This document shows, piece after piece, positions 1-11,945 of a stretch of 64,000 bases of DNA. Source of the stretch: Sipunculus nudus (lineage: Eukaryota; Annelida; Sipuncula; Golfingiida; Sipunculidae); the NCBI GenBank assembly GCA_026874595.1, contig CM049312.1, positions 74,806,429 to 74,870,428 on the forward strand, in the 5' to 3' direction. Every line of letters starts with the position of its first letter. The stretch's first letter is position 1. The translations under genes were made by a program, and so were the position numbers. The notes below the pieces were generated by a model. It was not told the DNA's origin. It made no database searches and was given only the letters and a program-made list of their open reading frames with translations.

Positions 1-834
1 TGTCTGCAATCCAAATTTATAGTGCCACACTCTTATGTTCTGTTTAAATGCATTATGTCCCCCCCCCCCTTCCTACGAAGGGAGGCTTATATGGGTGGAT
101 GAGTTTACTTCTATATAGCCATATTTGGAAAAAGTGTTTTCTGTCGCTGGACCTTCTTGGCCCCCACCGAGTAGAAACCATCGATTTCATTTTTTACTTT
201 CTTTTTTTCTACCGTTTTCTGATTGCACTAGATCTCCAATATGGCTGATGCTCAGAAGCTGAGATCTGACCACAATATAAAAACTAGGTCCCAGATTTGC
301 ACCTAATATAGACCTGATTCAAAAGATCGTACACTCCATAACCGATTCCCGATTATCGCTCAGTTGCAGACGTCGGGGGGGGGGAAGACTTCCACCGATC
401 GCTTGGCGATTGCACACATTTCAGTATTACAGTTGTCACCAATAAACTGAACGAGTTCATGTGCTGCTCAGCCTATCAATTAAAATGAACACTACTTATT
501 ATTCAATTTTTTGCGCAATTTAATCTTAATTTCATTTTTTTATATTTCGTATTATTGTTTCTGTGATTCTGTAAGAGAACCAGAGTGAAGGGAAACCGAA
601 ATGCTTAATAGCACACTGCTGTGTGGAAATTTCGGTCCGTTATTACCAGACTATTTGAAGGGCCGATACAGCACTCACAAACATTTATTCCAGCAGGTAT
701 TCACACAGAGGGTCACACGAACAGGTCACACGGTACGGCAGCAGTCAGGGGACAGGGGTCCTGAATTATATATCAATACGACTGGACGCATTATTCATAT
801 GACCGCTAGTATTATCGGGGAGACATGTGATCGG
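1..834. other. non-coding stretch, nothing assigned
   Basis: AT-rich sequence with short homopolymer runs (C at 60-70, G at 375-384). An 87-codon open frame at 601-864 (+) has no recognisable domain, and its end runs into the pentanucleotide repeat, so I do not call it a gene. Confidence 0.6.
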
Positions 835-1085
835 CAGTATAGTATAGTTTATGGCATAGTATAATATAGAATAGCATATTATGGTATAGTATAATATAGT
901 TCAGTACAGTACGGTCTAGTATAGTATAGTACAGTATAGTATTGTATATAGTATAATACAGTGTGTTATAGTATAGTATAGTACAATACATTACAAAACA
1001 GTACAGTATAGTAAAGTACGTAATAGTATATTATAGTATAGTAGAATATAGCATAGTATAGTGTAGTATAACATAGTGTAGTATC
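835..1085. repeat. degenerate (AGTAT)n-type pentanucleotide repeat
   Basis: About 250 bp built from variants of AGTAT, AGTAC and AATAT in a five-base rhythm (for example GTATAGTATAGTACAGTATA). Many substitutions suggest an old simple-sequence array. Confidence 0.8.
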
Positions 1086-2180
1086 GCATCCTTATAAAGA
1101 ATATTTTAGTAGTATGTAATACATATTGTAATCTAAATTCACCACTGATATGGAAAATTATATTTTATTTCATATTTATAAAATCCAACCCACGCTCACA
1201 ATATCATTCGGACGCTCGGTTCTATGGATCCAAACGTCCGGAGGATGATAGATGGCTCTTGTAGCAGTGACTTACTATTGCTGACTACCTAAAAGAACTA
1301 GGCAATTTTGTAAACACTGTGCTTACAACTAACCCTGAGATTTCACTCTAATCAAATAATTACATAATGACCCAATATATTTAATCATATATTGATTGGA
1401 AAGTGACGTAAAAATAATAGATTCAATGTTACACAATCCTATTGAAAGCCATGATCATGTAAATAATAAGTTCCATAATTTATATCTGCTTAATATTATA
1501 TTTGCTATTTTCTCTTCATTTCCTTCAACCTCTTTCTGTAATTACCCCCTACCCCCACCCCCCCCCCCCCCCCCGGCACCACCAACGCAGATACAGAAAA
1601 GCAGTTGCAATCAATGAACAAACAGCAGAAACTACCCGTGTGACAAGTTTTTGGGACACAGAAAGTCGAGTTGAGTTCTATATGATCTGCGACTTATGTC
1701 CTTTACTTAATAACAGAGATTTTAGGATGTCAGTAGTCCCCGATCCATAGCCTCAGGATGACAGGGTCCCGCTCTCCGTGAACTAGGAGAACTATTTTAA
1801 TGGGAAAACAAAGTCTACAGTTATCTCCAGATGTGACATTAGGCTTTGTCTGTGATCACGTTACAGTTTTAGAATTATTGACGCTCCCTGGGGTAGTATT
1901 GGTCACGGAAAGTTAATGTTTGCCGTTGACCTCCGACCCGAATTTGACTGGTAACCTCTGTTTTAAACAGAGGTCATTGCAACCCAAGCGATGCGGCTCA
2001 CAGTCTCATAGATCGGGCGTTATCTTTTACCCATCAAACCTTTGACTGGTATAGATGTGTCGCCCGGTCTGATCTATGACAATACAGATAAATGCGGACG
2101 ATATGTTATTGTATAAGGACATTTAGATTTCCATGTTTTTGTTAACGGGATTGAGCACAAGTCTGCAACATTGGTTTTAA
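1086..2180. other. non-coding stretch with a poly-C run
   Basis: No coding signal recognised. A C tract at about 1558-1574 creates a spurious proline-rich reading frame. The remainder is unremarkable AT-rich DNA. Confidence 0.6.
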
Positions 2181-2610
2181 GGGGCCTGTTTCCATAAATG
2201 ACGCCTTTTAACTAAAGATAGTCCCTCGACCCTTTCACAAATACACCAGAGAACGCCGATCCTACCACACACAGGCTTTCGCTTTGTTTATACGTACGTG
2301 TTTATGACAGAGGGGACGCCAAAATAATCAAAACACATTCAACAAGGACATACGCTTTTTGCAACCTTTTAACCACTGCAAATGCATAATAACCACAATA
2401 GGTTACACAATTTTTTGTTTGTCAACATTTCTGTTTATTGACCGCTTGTATATAAACATCCATCATACCTCCATCACAGAGGCGTTGTAAGAACTTATCA
2501 TGATATAAATAAAGTCCATTAATACGTAAGTAGAGAAAGTCAGAAATCACCTAAATTCACATAGAAAAGGTGGGTGAATAGCTTGCTTTAACAAACCTGG
2601 TATGTGAATA
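2181..2610 (+). repeat. dispersed repeat family R1, copy 1
   Basis: Starts near AAGGGGCCTGTTTCC, passes through GAGAACGCCGATCC and GCTTTGTTTATA, and ends near GGTGGGTGAATAGCTTGC. The same landmarks in the same order recur at about 12422, 15005, 20253, 21372 and, inverted, at 49591-50045. There is no coding capacity. The family name is mine. Terminal structure is not clear enough to assign a transposon class. Confidence 0.7.
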
Positions 2611-4055
2611 AGTCCCTTTAAAGATGGTTATGTGTATAATGTAGACAACAAAATCTAGAAAGCTTGTGCGAGTCTACATCCATGAATATCTTCTCCATGA
2701 CAGCAGTCGAACTTCCCTGTGTTCTAAACAGAAAACGTGTGTCAAGGTTCACCAACTCCAGGATTTGACCGCAGCCAGGTCAGCTCTAGAACAAAGGCGG
2801 CCCCAATACCAATGAATGGCTAGCCCCTCGGCCAGGGTAAAGAGATCGCCCCATTTTACAAAAAAAAGAATCATGTTTATTCAAATCATATAATGATGTT
2901 CCTGTGGGTTCATACATTATCGCCTTCCCCTAAGTTGTTCATAACATTTTTGAGCAACGTTGCTGACAGTCAATCAAACAAAGGGATAAACATGATATGG
3001 CTGTATAAATATATAATAATTTTTGTAGCATCTATTCAGATTATTTTTAATTGAAACGGAACAAGAACCGGAGATGAGACAGGGCGGTAGTAAACGCTCG
3101 GAGAATTATTAACACTGTCATGGTATTAAGGCAAATTAAAAACTATGAACATTTTTTTAATATACATAATGTATTCAAAATTAATATCATGAAAGTCCGG
3201 CTGATACGGTGAAATCAGGTTTCTATCACATAATTAATATCAATTTATTAAGAAAAATTTTAAAGATTCTAACGGAAATTAACGAGAACTAATCACCAAC
3301 ACGGCACCGGTAACGTAAATTAACGTTTATCCCGTTGACCAGACGTCGTCTGTACCGTCTGAACCGCGATACAGCACATTTACATATCCAAGTCTACGAC
3401 TCGACTCGAAAAATGCCATCTGTTTGATATTACCAAATCCCGCGAGAAGTGTAGTCTCGTGTGGATGAAAGTACTTACTGCTCGTAGTAAACAGAGCTCT
3501 CCGATACTGAGAGGACTCCTCATGAATATATGATCAATATCCACTATTCACTCATTTGTATTTATGATTTCCATCTATATTGATTTTGACGATTCCAAGC
3601 TTCCTACAGAGACATGTTGAGTTGGTAATTTTGTATTTGGAATGAACAAGGGAGAAATCGTCGTAATCATTACAATGTCATAATGATTGCTTTAATTGGT
3701 AATTATGCTTTCCTTTGGATCTGAAATTTTAATATGTAAATGGAGAAGAACTTGTGTCCTGATATATAAACGTTTAAGTACTTCTTCAGTGCTGAAAATT
3801 TTTGTTGAACGCTTACTTAGAACAGCATTTAAGTTTCACAGTTTAAACCCACACCAGGTGATAGAATATGATACGACAAATGTGATATGAAAAAAGGATA
3901 AAGAATTTTATATTTAAAGGTGAGTTCTCTCTTCATGCCTGCGGCAAATTTTATATATGTTTCACTAGACAAAACTTGCCGCGCTGGCTCGCAGGACCAA
4001 AGTAGACGATTATCAGTTAATAGAATTTGGAAAAGTGCAAGATGTAAGAACGAGC
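2611..4055. other. non-coding stretch, nothing assigned
   Basis: AT-rich, without recognisable exon, RNA gene or repeat shared with the rest of the window. Short open frames (such as 3696-3890) have no protein-like features. Confidence 0.55.
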
Positions 4056-4300
4056 TACGCCCCTCACGCAGTGGTTGTACACTGCTATCGTTCCATTATC
4101 TCCTTTTGTTTTAACCGCTGCTTTGTATAGCAAAGTTCTCTGGTTACACCACCAGGGTGGTCTCATTCTTGGCCCTATGCCAGAACCGGTGTAATCAGAC
4201 CAACGGGAGCTGGGTGTCGGGTGTTTAAAATTGGAACTGGATGCACAATGCGATATTAAGCTCTCATTGGTCAGTGTATAACCGCAGCGTAAGGAACGTA
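4056..4300. mobile_element. palindromic MITE, copy 1 (M1 family)
   Basis: The ends form an imperfect terminal inverted repeat of about 29 bp: TACGCCCCTCACGCAGTGG on the left against the reverse complement of the sequence ending GCGTAAGGAACGTA on the right, roughly 80% identical. The interior (AATCAGACCAACGGGAGCTG, GGATGCACAATGCGATA) reappears at 47114-47368. Length is about 245 bp with no coding capacity, which fits a non-autonomous DNA transposon. No clear target duplication was identified. Confidence 0.7.
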
Positions 4301-6912
4301 GAGTGAGAGAGATAGATAAAGACATAAAAAAAATCAGATACCCAGAAAGCCAGGGATAGACAGAAACAGACGAACCCTAGACACAGAAGGCTACATACAG
4401 GAAATTTTAATACTCACAGACAGAGTAACAGTCAGACACAAAAACCAGACAGGTAATTCATGTAAGGGAAGAAATAAATATAACCGAAGACAAAGAGGTC
4501 ATGGGTCACGTATTTTTAATTAAACCCTTTTGATCCTCGTCTGTTCGGAATATATTTTTGCAACATTGTTTCAAAACATTTCTATACATATATAACACGC
4601 CTTAGGCAAGGCAGGTCTGAGCGCATAATAAAACAATCAACACTAAAGCACAGGTTTCAAAACAAGGAATGACCTGGCTCTCCAGATGCTGTGTGTAACA
4701 ATTACATATTACCCCCGTTCAGATTATCCCCCGGTAATCTGAAATCGATTTCATATTACCCCCAAAGGTAGCCTGAACCAGACTCCAGGTGACCTGCTTA
4801 AATGGATGTCAGGTTACCCTCTCCCTGTGAAGATAATGATCCCCCACCCCATCCCCCGGAATAGCTCACTTGATTACTTCTTGTGCTATTAGCACATGAT
4901 GTGTTTATGTAATAAAGCAAGAGAACTATTGCAAACGTAGGCTCAACCCTACTATAATTTTAGGATTAGGCGTGGTTAATTAAAAAGCGTTTCCCGCTCT
5001 AAACTATGTCGATACACATTCCCTTGCCGCCAAACTATCGCGTAAAATCATACTATCTCGTGAAATCAAACTATCGGGTGGAGAGATCTGAAATCGTTTG
5101 ATCCTGCTCAGGGTAATCTTTATGTGATTCCAAGTTATCAGTGGGGGGGGGGGGAATCTGAAGCAGGTGTAATCTTAAATCCCTACACAGGTACAGAAAC
5201 AGCAACCATTCCAGCCAACATACAATTCATCTTCTTCTTCTGAGTAAACAGTGGAGTACTTAACGACTTCGAATGAGAGAAGCGATAGCGAGCTTCCAAC
5301 AAGAGGGTTTTAAGTACCTAACACTGGTAGCCCTTGACCCCGACGAGCATTCTCTAAATAAACCAAGTCCCTTACAAACAGCTCCATAATAACAGCTGAA
5401 AATATGGTTTTGCCGCTAATAAACTTACTCTACAAACGAATTTTATACATAATAAATACAGAAATAAGCCGAGTCTGTAACACAGTACGCTAAATGAGTG
5501 CAGACAGTATGGCAAAAAAACACAGAGAAGTTTAATTCGCCATAGAAAGGGTGGAAAAATGAAAGTAGTAGATATCACAGGTTTATGTTTAAAAAGAGGT
5601 TTTGAAGCAGTAACGCATTTTCATAGATTTCACATAAATAATTTCCTTTTAAGCGAACTCCGGCATCTTATCCTGATACATGCATTCCTGGCATTTTAGC
5701 TACATCTACCGATTTGTCCAACTCTGATATCTTATTGATAATTTCATGTACCGATAAGACCTACCCTGATATTACACTTTCTGAAGGGCAAAAGTGCAAA
5801 TTAAAGAAATTGAAACTGATTATCGACTAATAAAATGAAAATGTTTATAATCGCCCATTACAATAAGAGAGGTTATATGTAATGTTATGTGGTGTGACAT
5901 TGCGTGTTTTAACGCTAGAACCAAGTTCTCTTGTATAAGATACATCTAGAGTGATAACATATTTTTGGTATACAAAAAGCGAATAATTTAGCTAATAATT
6001 TATCTTGTATATATATATAGAGTCACCGGAAGCCACGTTCTTTGTTTATATTACATGCGATCTTTCACATCCGGGTTTAGCATCGGCAAAGTTGAGACCA
6101 GGGTTATGGGTTTTTGGACCACGCCCACATCCTCAATTATAGTCTGATTATATTCCTGTTTCAAATGGGACAGAAATGCTTAAATATAAACTCAAATGAA
6201 ATTGTTTTTGTATCAGTGGTAAAAAATAGACTATCGCCCAAACCAAATTATAGTTGGATTCAACATTTCAAACTGTCTTAGACAGTTGATAAATGTTTCT
6301 TCATTTCAGCGGTAACCGACTCCTGTCATAAAACGACTCATATCCTATGATTTTATTTTAAGAATGAAGATAACCCTTTTTTAGACCTAAAATTGATTCT
6401 TTCTTCTCCGAGTGTAAGACTGCTTCCGGTCAGTCAGTGCACTTTATAATTTATTTATTATAAATTACGTCATAAAGTGGAAAGGTAATCTAATATTAGC
6501 CGTAGGACCGAATGGGGTCACCTCTTTATGAATTGGCATGGCGCGGTTGTTTAACTGTTAGGGCATACTTCTGGACAAAAGGAGCCGGTAAAACCAGCCA
6601 TGAGTTTTAATCCAGCCCCTTGCAAACTGAATGACTTCCTACTCACTCAGCCGTGAAACTTGGCAGTACATCAGCCAAGTTAAATCAGAAGCAATTACCG
6701 TAAAGCCGCCAAAAGTACCGTCCACTATCAATTGTCAGCCAGAATTTGCTCAGCTGAACGGGCCCAGTTAGTGGTGACTCTTGAGAAATCAGTCCGACTG
6801 TCAAATTCTGTATCAAGGTCGGAAGTAAAAACTCAGTCCATAAACCAGGCCATCCAGTGCATTATCTGAAAGTGTCACAAGGACACACACACACACGCAC
6901 ATATATATACGA

Positions 6913-6915
<3 letters not shown>
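4301..6915. other. non-coding stretch with minor repeats
   Basis: No gene recognised. A short tandem of about 19 bp (variants of AAACTATCGCGTAAAATCAT, about 2.5 copies) lies at 5029-5085. GATTACCCC-like motifs at 4705-4800 and a G run near 5145-5154 with AATCTGAAG may be the ends of an old inverted-repeat element, but I could not define it. Confidence 0.5.

Positions 6916-6985
<70 letters not shown>
6916..6985. repeat. (TA)n followed by (GA)n microsatellite
   Basis: Uninterrupted TA dinucleotides to about 6947 pass directly into GA dinucleotides ending at 6985. Confidence 0.95.
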
Positions 6986-6989
<4 letters not shown>

Positions 6990-7570
6990 CAATAACAGCT
7001 AATGACCTTACTAGAATTATTATAAATATTTTGCGTATGTTTATCCTGAAATAGAATGCTGATCAGTATATCTTTCCACCATTATCTATTCGACGTTACA
7101 GGATCAGACATTTTTCATCTTGTATAAATTATATATAACTTCTACTTCGAATCACGAACTAGTATTTAACATTTATGACATTTTACAGGGTAAATAATGT
7201 TTTGTTCATTTGACCCTAAATGCCTTTTTAAGCCGTTTTTCTTCTTCTAATCTTTTAAGTTTCCTCCGTTGACGGTCGATTTAAGGTTTTTCGTTTGGTT
7301 TATATCTAAATCATAATTGAAGGTATTGGCATTAATCGCAGTCATGCGATTCGCCTTTGTCAACGCCTCGTAAATGAAATGTCGGGAACGATGGCAAAGT
7401 GTTCTAACGGGGTCGTTTACCATATTTACCGATAATATCCGAGGATTTTGACATTATTTCGCAAAGGGTCAATCACAGCGCATCTGTCAGTAACTTCAGT
7501 AACTGCAGAAATCCAGTGGGTGAACTCGGCCCATGAAAAACGCGCCTCCATTTGAAGTCGCGCGCGTATA
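6986..7570. other. non-coding stretch, nothing assigned
   Basis: No exon, RNA gene or recognised repeat. The reverse-strand open frame at 7426-7689 overlaps the following repeat copy and is not a gene. Confidence 0.5.
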
Positions 7571-7975
7571 CCGTGTTTGGCTGCATAATCGCGGGGTTGA
7601 AATTTCGCGATTTCCACTTTTTCAGGGATTCGCGAGGGTTCCATTTTAGCGATCTCACGATATTGAAAACCCACAACAATGTTAACCATTATTATATGAA
7701 TTAATTATAACAAATAATATGTGCGTAAAGTTTTAATGGTTGGACGTGGAACTTAGGAAATATCGAACGAGTTAACATTATTGTTCATTCCCGGCGATAA
7801 TATGAAAGCTCTGATATCATTTATAATAACAACCAATTTTTTAACAACAAAATATATTATTATTTATATTTAATTTCAATCTTTTACCTTTTAACTTTGG
7901 GTTCTTATTCACTTATATTTTTTGCGCTGTATTACCGCATTCGCGAATGTCGCGAATTTGAAACCCACACACAAT
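7571..7975 (+). repeat. dispersed 'TTCGCGA' repeat family R2, copy 1
   Basis: Begins near TACCGTGTTTGGCTGCATAA, continues through ATCGCGGGGTTGAAATTTCG and ATTCGCGAGGGTTCCATTTT, and ends near CGCATTCGCGAATGTCGCGA. Homologous copies lie at 59585-59920 plus 61822-61870 (split by a later insertion), inverted at 50185-50540, and as a solo end at about 42205. CG-rich, self-complementary ends with an AT-rich non-coding centre suggest a non-autonomous DNA element. This copy shows the uninterrupted CATTCG site that is duplicated around the 60-kb insertion. Confidence 0.75.
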
Positions 7976-10379
7976 GTAAGAGAGTTAAATTTAAGATAAT
8001 GAAAATCACAGACAATTAGATCAATTAATATAATTTCCAGTCACGTATTGCCATAGAGCAGAGATGTAACATTCATAGAACATGTTACCTGTTTAAACTT
8101 TATGGACGCTGACTGCTGTAGACAAACACGTGTGTTTAGCTAGTGGCATGCGGGCACTCGCAGTGATAACAATCCAGCTACTTTACACACGTGGTGATTG
8201 GTACGGCGTGTGGCGTGTATTTACAGGGCAGCCCTATCCACAGCAATAGCTCCTGACTTTTTACCCGTCACTGCAATTGTTGCTGGTGCATAAAACCGCA
8301 GTGACACCGAGGCCCGCAGCTGTGAACGAAAATGCGAACACACTGCAAGTTTCCATGAGGTGTATGATATTTTTACAAAAATTCCGAAGAACCAGATACG
8401 AGATAACAGGTAACATGCAACAGTGTGTAACTACTGCATAAATGAAGCAAGCTTTGTGTTATTGAGTTTATAATGTTTTTTTATGGTCGCTGGTTACATG
8501 GTTGGTTTTATATTTGAATGTTTTTTCTGTTAGCAAATTGATCTAAAAAGGTATGAATGGGATTTGATGAAACCTTGTTGACAAGAACAGTAATTTTAAA
8601 GTTTTGAGGTACCCTGGATCAGCCTAGTATGTTTTATGTTTAAATGATTCTTTGCCATTGTGACATATATAGGGCAGGTGACGTCGCTGGCAGGTATTAT
8701 GGACAGAGCTGACTTGTGCTTCAACCCTAGGATTGAGGAACCATGACAAACATCTTCTTTGCAGCACATATTCTTGTGGAGGTAAATATGTGGTCTCAGG
8801 CTACTTTCTAATGTTATCTTTCTATTTGCTTTCAGATCAGATGACGCGCACCCTGGTGGTATATGAATAAACTGGCAGCAGTAAGGGCTACAGTTCGTCC
8901 ACAGTACCTTGCCACTATCCGCTCGCCTGTGCCGTCAGCTCTTGAAGATAGACCAGCACTGTTAAGACTGAAGCAGCAGCCATAAACAGGGTAACAATCT
9001 GGTCTTAGAACGATTCGCAGTCATTGATAAGCCGCTGATATAAAGTACTCCTGGTTCCATGCAGAGATCCTCACCAGCAACAAACCCAGCTCGCGTTAAC
9101 GGACCCCCGATCTATTGAATCCCGCCATACACGCCAAAGGAAACACTACCCTTCCAGTCATTCTACTCAATTAACTTCTTATCTTCATTTTTCACGCGGA
9201 GCTGTGTTAGTCCAGGCAGAATCTTGTCACAGAAGACGCCCTGGTAGTCAACATTGTACAACAATAGAAAAATCTATGGATTACTCTCCTATACTTATAC
9301 CATCTAAATTTTACCAGGGTCCCACTGGAACAAACTCTCGCATCTTGAAGACAAAACAATCGGTGATATGGGGACAGTGTTCCAAATTGGATTATACTCT
9401 CGGGGCAGTTTGTTAGAGCTTATAACGGCGTGACATTTCGCCGTTTCTTTTTTCATGACCTCACGGGATACATGCCTTGAGGACACAAAAGCAAATTTGT
9501 GACGTCAGAAAATCGAGTTTAAACAACAATTCGACATAAGTGACGCCCTTTCTGTGCGGATTTCCTTCCCAATAACTAATTTATTTCTGGCCACCAAAAA
9601 ATTAGATAGTGTCAACCTAAGACAAACGTAGAGTTTGAAAACATCAACATCAGTTTGATGATAAAACGTCTTTTGAACTCTCACGCTTCGCTAATGGTTT
9701 ATGAGATACAGCGTCATGATACAATAATTAGTGCTAAAGTGCCGGTTATATTTGTGTTTACTATCATCTCGTGTCACGTCCATAATTCGATGACATCTGT
9801 TGTCATATGTTGATATCTGGCATTAGTGCGGGACGTCGGTTACAAGTTGGTTTTGAAAAACCCGCAGATTAACTGTAACTTTCCCGGCTGATATATCATT
9901 ATTTCATAACTTCCCTCCATCCGTCATCGTTGAGGCTGTAGACACTGTATAAGGTCTGCAAAGTGCCGCTGCCTGACAGCTAAAGAGATTAAACCCAAGT
10001 CTGTCTTGGCGTCCGATCTAGAACCTCAAGAGTACATTGTACGTGTCTTGCGAAGTACAAAAGTGACAGACCGTACAGTGAAAATGGGTTTCTTTGATTT
10101 CTCTTGAGCAACCATGCTACCGTAAAAATCCCAACGGCAACGCGGAAACCTCTCAGAAATCCCACCAGGAGCGCTGTTATTACCATACACTTAACCGGAC
10201 CTTTACGGCTAACACTGAGAGCGACATGCCAATTAGTTCTACTTGCGGTCACAGCTTATTTTCAAACTTTTGAATCAGTTTAGTACGTTAACATATAACT
10301 CGGTGTGATCAATTTTAGCCCGAGACAAACACAGTTGGCCATCTGTTGTACAGCGCTGCCGAGTTTAACAAGTTGGTTC
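7976..10379. other. intergenic DNA upstream of the K2P exon
   Basis: No coding segment recognised. Both-strand open frames around 9204-9486 and 9989-10252 are under 90 codons and match nothing I know. Upstream non-coding exons or distal promoter elements of the K2P gene could lie here but cannot be identified by reading. Confidence 0.5.
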
Positions 10380-10621
10380 ACATGATCGATAGGCAAGCAC
10401 GCGAACAAGTAAGCCTTGTACTTGATAGGCGGCGGGGCAAGTTAACGCAACGCCGCTGGTTTTAGGGCGCCATTGCATGAAGCGGTTTCACCAATCACCG
10501 AGGAGCGATTGATCCGAGCCTATAGCTTGCAAAAGTCCCCCTGTACAGACAGCCCACTTAAAAGCCACCGATACACAGAGTTTACTTCAACTGGAAGCCC
10601 ACGTGCTATGTGTAAAGGGCT
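10380..10621 (+). promoter_or_regulatory. 5' flank / probable 5' leader of the K2P gene
   Basis: GC and CpG content rise relative to the surroundings (for example GGCGGCGGGG near 10429 and CAACGCCGCTGG near 10448). A CCAAT pentamer lies at 10491-10495. An in-frame TAA at 10613-10615 precedes the chosen ATG, so this interval is not coding in the channel frame. No TATA box or initiator could be assigned, so the transcription start is unknown. Confidence 0.4.
10477..10512 (+). promoter_or_regulatory. possible upstream ORF in the K2P leader
   Basis: ATG at 10477 opens an 11-codon frame ending at TGA 10510-10512. It would precede the channel start by 110 nt if transcription begins further upstream. 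A second upstream ATG at 10608, 14 nt before the channel ATG, opens an overlapping frame to 10925. Both could dampen initiation at 10622, which has a better context (G at -3 and G at +4). Function is inference. Confidence 0.25.
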
Positions 10622-11192
10622 ATGGAGTCGGACGGCGAGCCGGAAGGAGAAAATCCCCCGCGCAAGCGCTGTACGTGTTGCCGTTGCGCGTGCTGCATTC
10701 CTTGCTCGCGTTGTTGTCGTAAAAGACAAAATACAGGACCTCGTTCTGCTGAGCGAGAACGCGTGTCTATACAACTGCCCGTTGATGAACCAGACGGGCC
10801 AACGAAATCGGAACGCTGTCTTGCATGCTTCAAAAAGTCCACAGCTTTCCTATTTTCGACCATTGGACTTACAAGTCTCATGGTCGCATATACTATTTTC
10901 GGTGGGTTTATTTTCAAAGAGTTAGAAGGACAGTTCGAGCAACAGATTCGTCATCAACTTAATAACGAACGAAAGAACCGGGTTGAACAGCTCTGGAATA
11001 TGACAGTTCTTATGAATGTCTTCTACAAGAAAAATTGGACCTCACAAGCAGACCAAATTCTTAAAAATTACACTACTATAATTCATAAAGCTACTAAAGA
11101 ACAAGGTTGGGACGGAAAAGACGGCGAAACGGACGCTATGTGGACGTTCGCCGGGTCGCTCTTGTACTCAATCACCGTTATAACAACAATAG
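10622..11192 (+). CDS. two-pore-domain potassium (K2P/TWK-like) channel, first coding exon (partial)
   Basis: K2P channels are dimeric leak potassium channels of the plasma membrane, with two pore loops per subunit. This exon encodes the first 190 residues plus one base of codon 191. Residues 1-70 are a cytoplasmic tail with nine cysteines between residues 17 and 32, flanked by basic residues (RKR, RKRQ), and two more at 66 and 69. TM1 spans about 74-97 (FSTIGLTSLMVAYTIFGGFI, then FKELEG). The extracellular cap, about 98-172, carries three sequons at N126, N138 and N149 and no cysteine, so the cap disulfide of some K2Ps is absent. The first pore helix is MWTFAGSLLYSITVITTIG (173-191), where the filter TIG|YG is cut by the intron. 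An in-frame TAA at 10613-10615 fixes the ATG. TM2, pore 2, TM3-4 and the C-terminus are not in this exon. TWK-18/TRESK-like is my best guess at subgroup. Confidence 0.93.
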
Positions 11193-11198
11193 GTAAGT
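11193..11198 (+). other. 5' splice donor of the K2P exon
   Basis: ATAG|GTAAGT matches the donor consensus. It interrupts the first glycine codon of the selectivity filter after its first base (phase 1). As I recall, an intron at this position is shared by many animal K2P genes, which supports the exon call. Reading through gives Lys then TAG at 11198-11200. Confidence 0.9.
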
Positions 11199-11945
11199 AG
11201 CCATTGTTATATATGTCTCACCTAAAATATGTGTGTACGTGTTTATGTGTCAATGTGCAAAACGAACGGCCTAGAAGGGTATTTTTAAGAGTCGTACATT
11301 TTTCCATTTTTCAGCTGTGCACTTGGGTAATAATTAGAATACCACGACCAATGCTTTCTCAGAGAAAATTTCAAATATATGACACTTGGTATTGAAGAAG
11401 TAAACTAATAAATCTTTTTGCAAGAGGATGGCGTATAAATACGGCGTTGGTAATGCGACAATTCAGCAATAGTTCGATTTTCCAGTCATTCAATAGATAA
11501 AACTCCTAAGCTTGTGTGTGAGATGGAATGGGCAACTTAAGAAACAGATTAAAAGATATTGAAAAAGGAACACATTTATGACAACTTTCAGAAAACTGCT
11601 GTTCTTGAAAAAATTATAAATAGCCAAAGAACTATATTAAACTAGATATGTTGCCTCTAAACAGAACACATTTGTGTCATATTGATAGATATTTGGTAGG
11701 CTACCTATATGATAGATAGGGCGTAATGGATAGCCATGATGTTACGAATATAACATTGTACAATAAATTTATCCAATATATTCGATATACTATAGTGTCC
11801 GCATTAGAGGATATTTTTGCTGATATATTTCTCGCGACTAAATTTTAAAATGAAACAAACATGTGAAACCTATGAAAACATATCTAAATCTTTGCTTTGT
11901 AAAATGTGTTACGCGCTTATATCATACACGATACAGGTTAAACCA
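11193..11945 (+). other. start of K2P intron 1
   Basis: Non-coding AT-rich DNA after the donor. No sequence here or further right fits exon 2, which should begin with two bases completing Gly, then a Tyr-Gly codon pair directly after a 3' splice site. Confidence 0.6.

Noticed and set aside
7426-7689. Minus-strand frame of 87 codons
   Set aside because: Falls largely in an R2 repeat copy. The homologous copy at 59.6 kb does not preserve it.
10473-10925. 150-codon frame overlapping the K2P exon
   Set aside because: Begins at TTG, overlaps the channel coding sequence in another frame and has no recognisable domain. The channel frame has clear family motifs.
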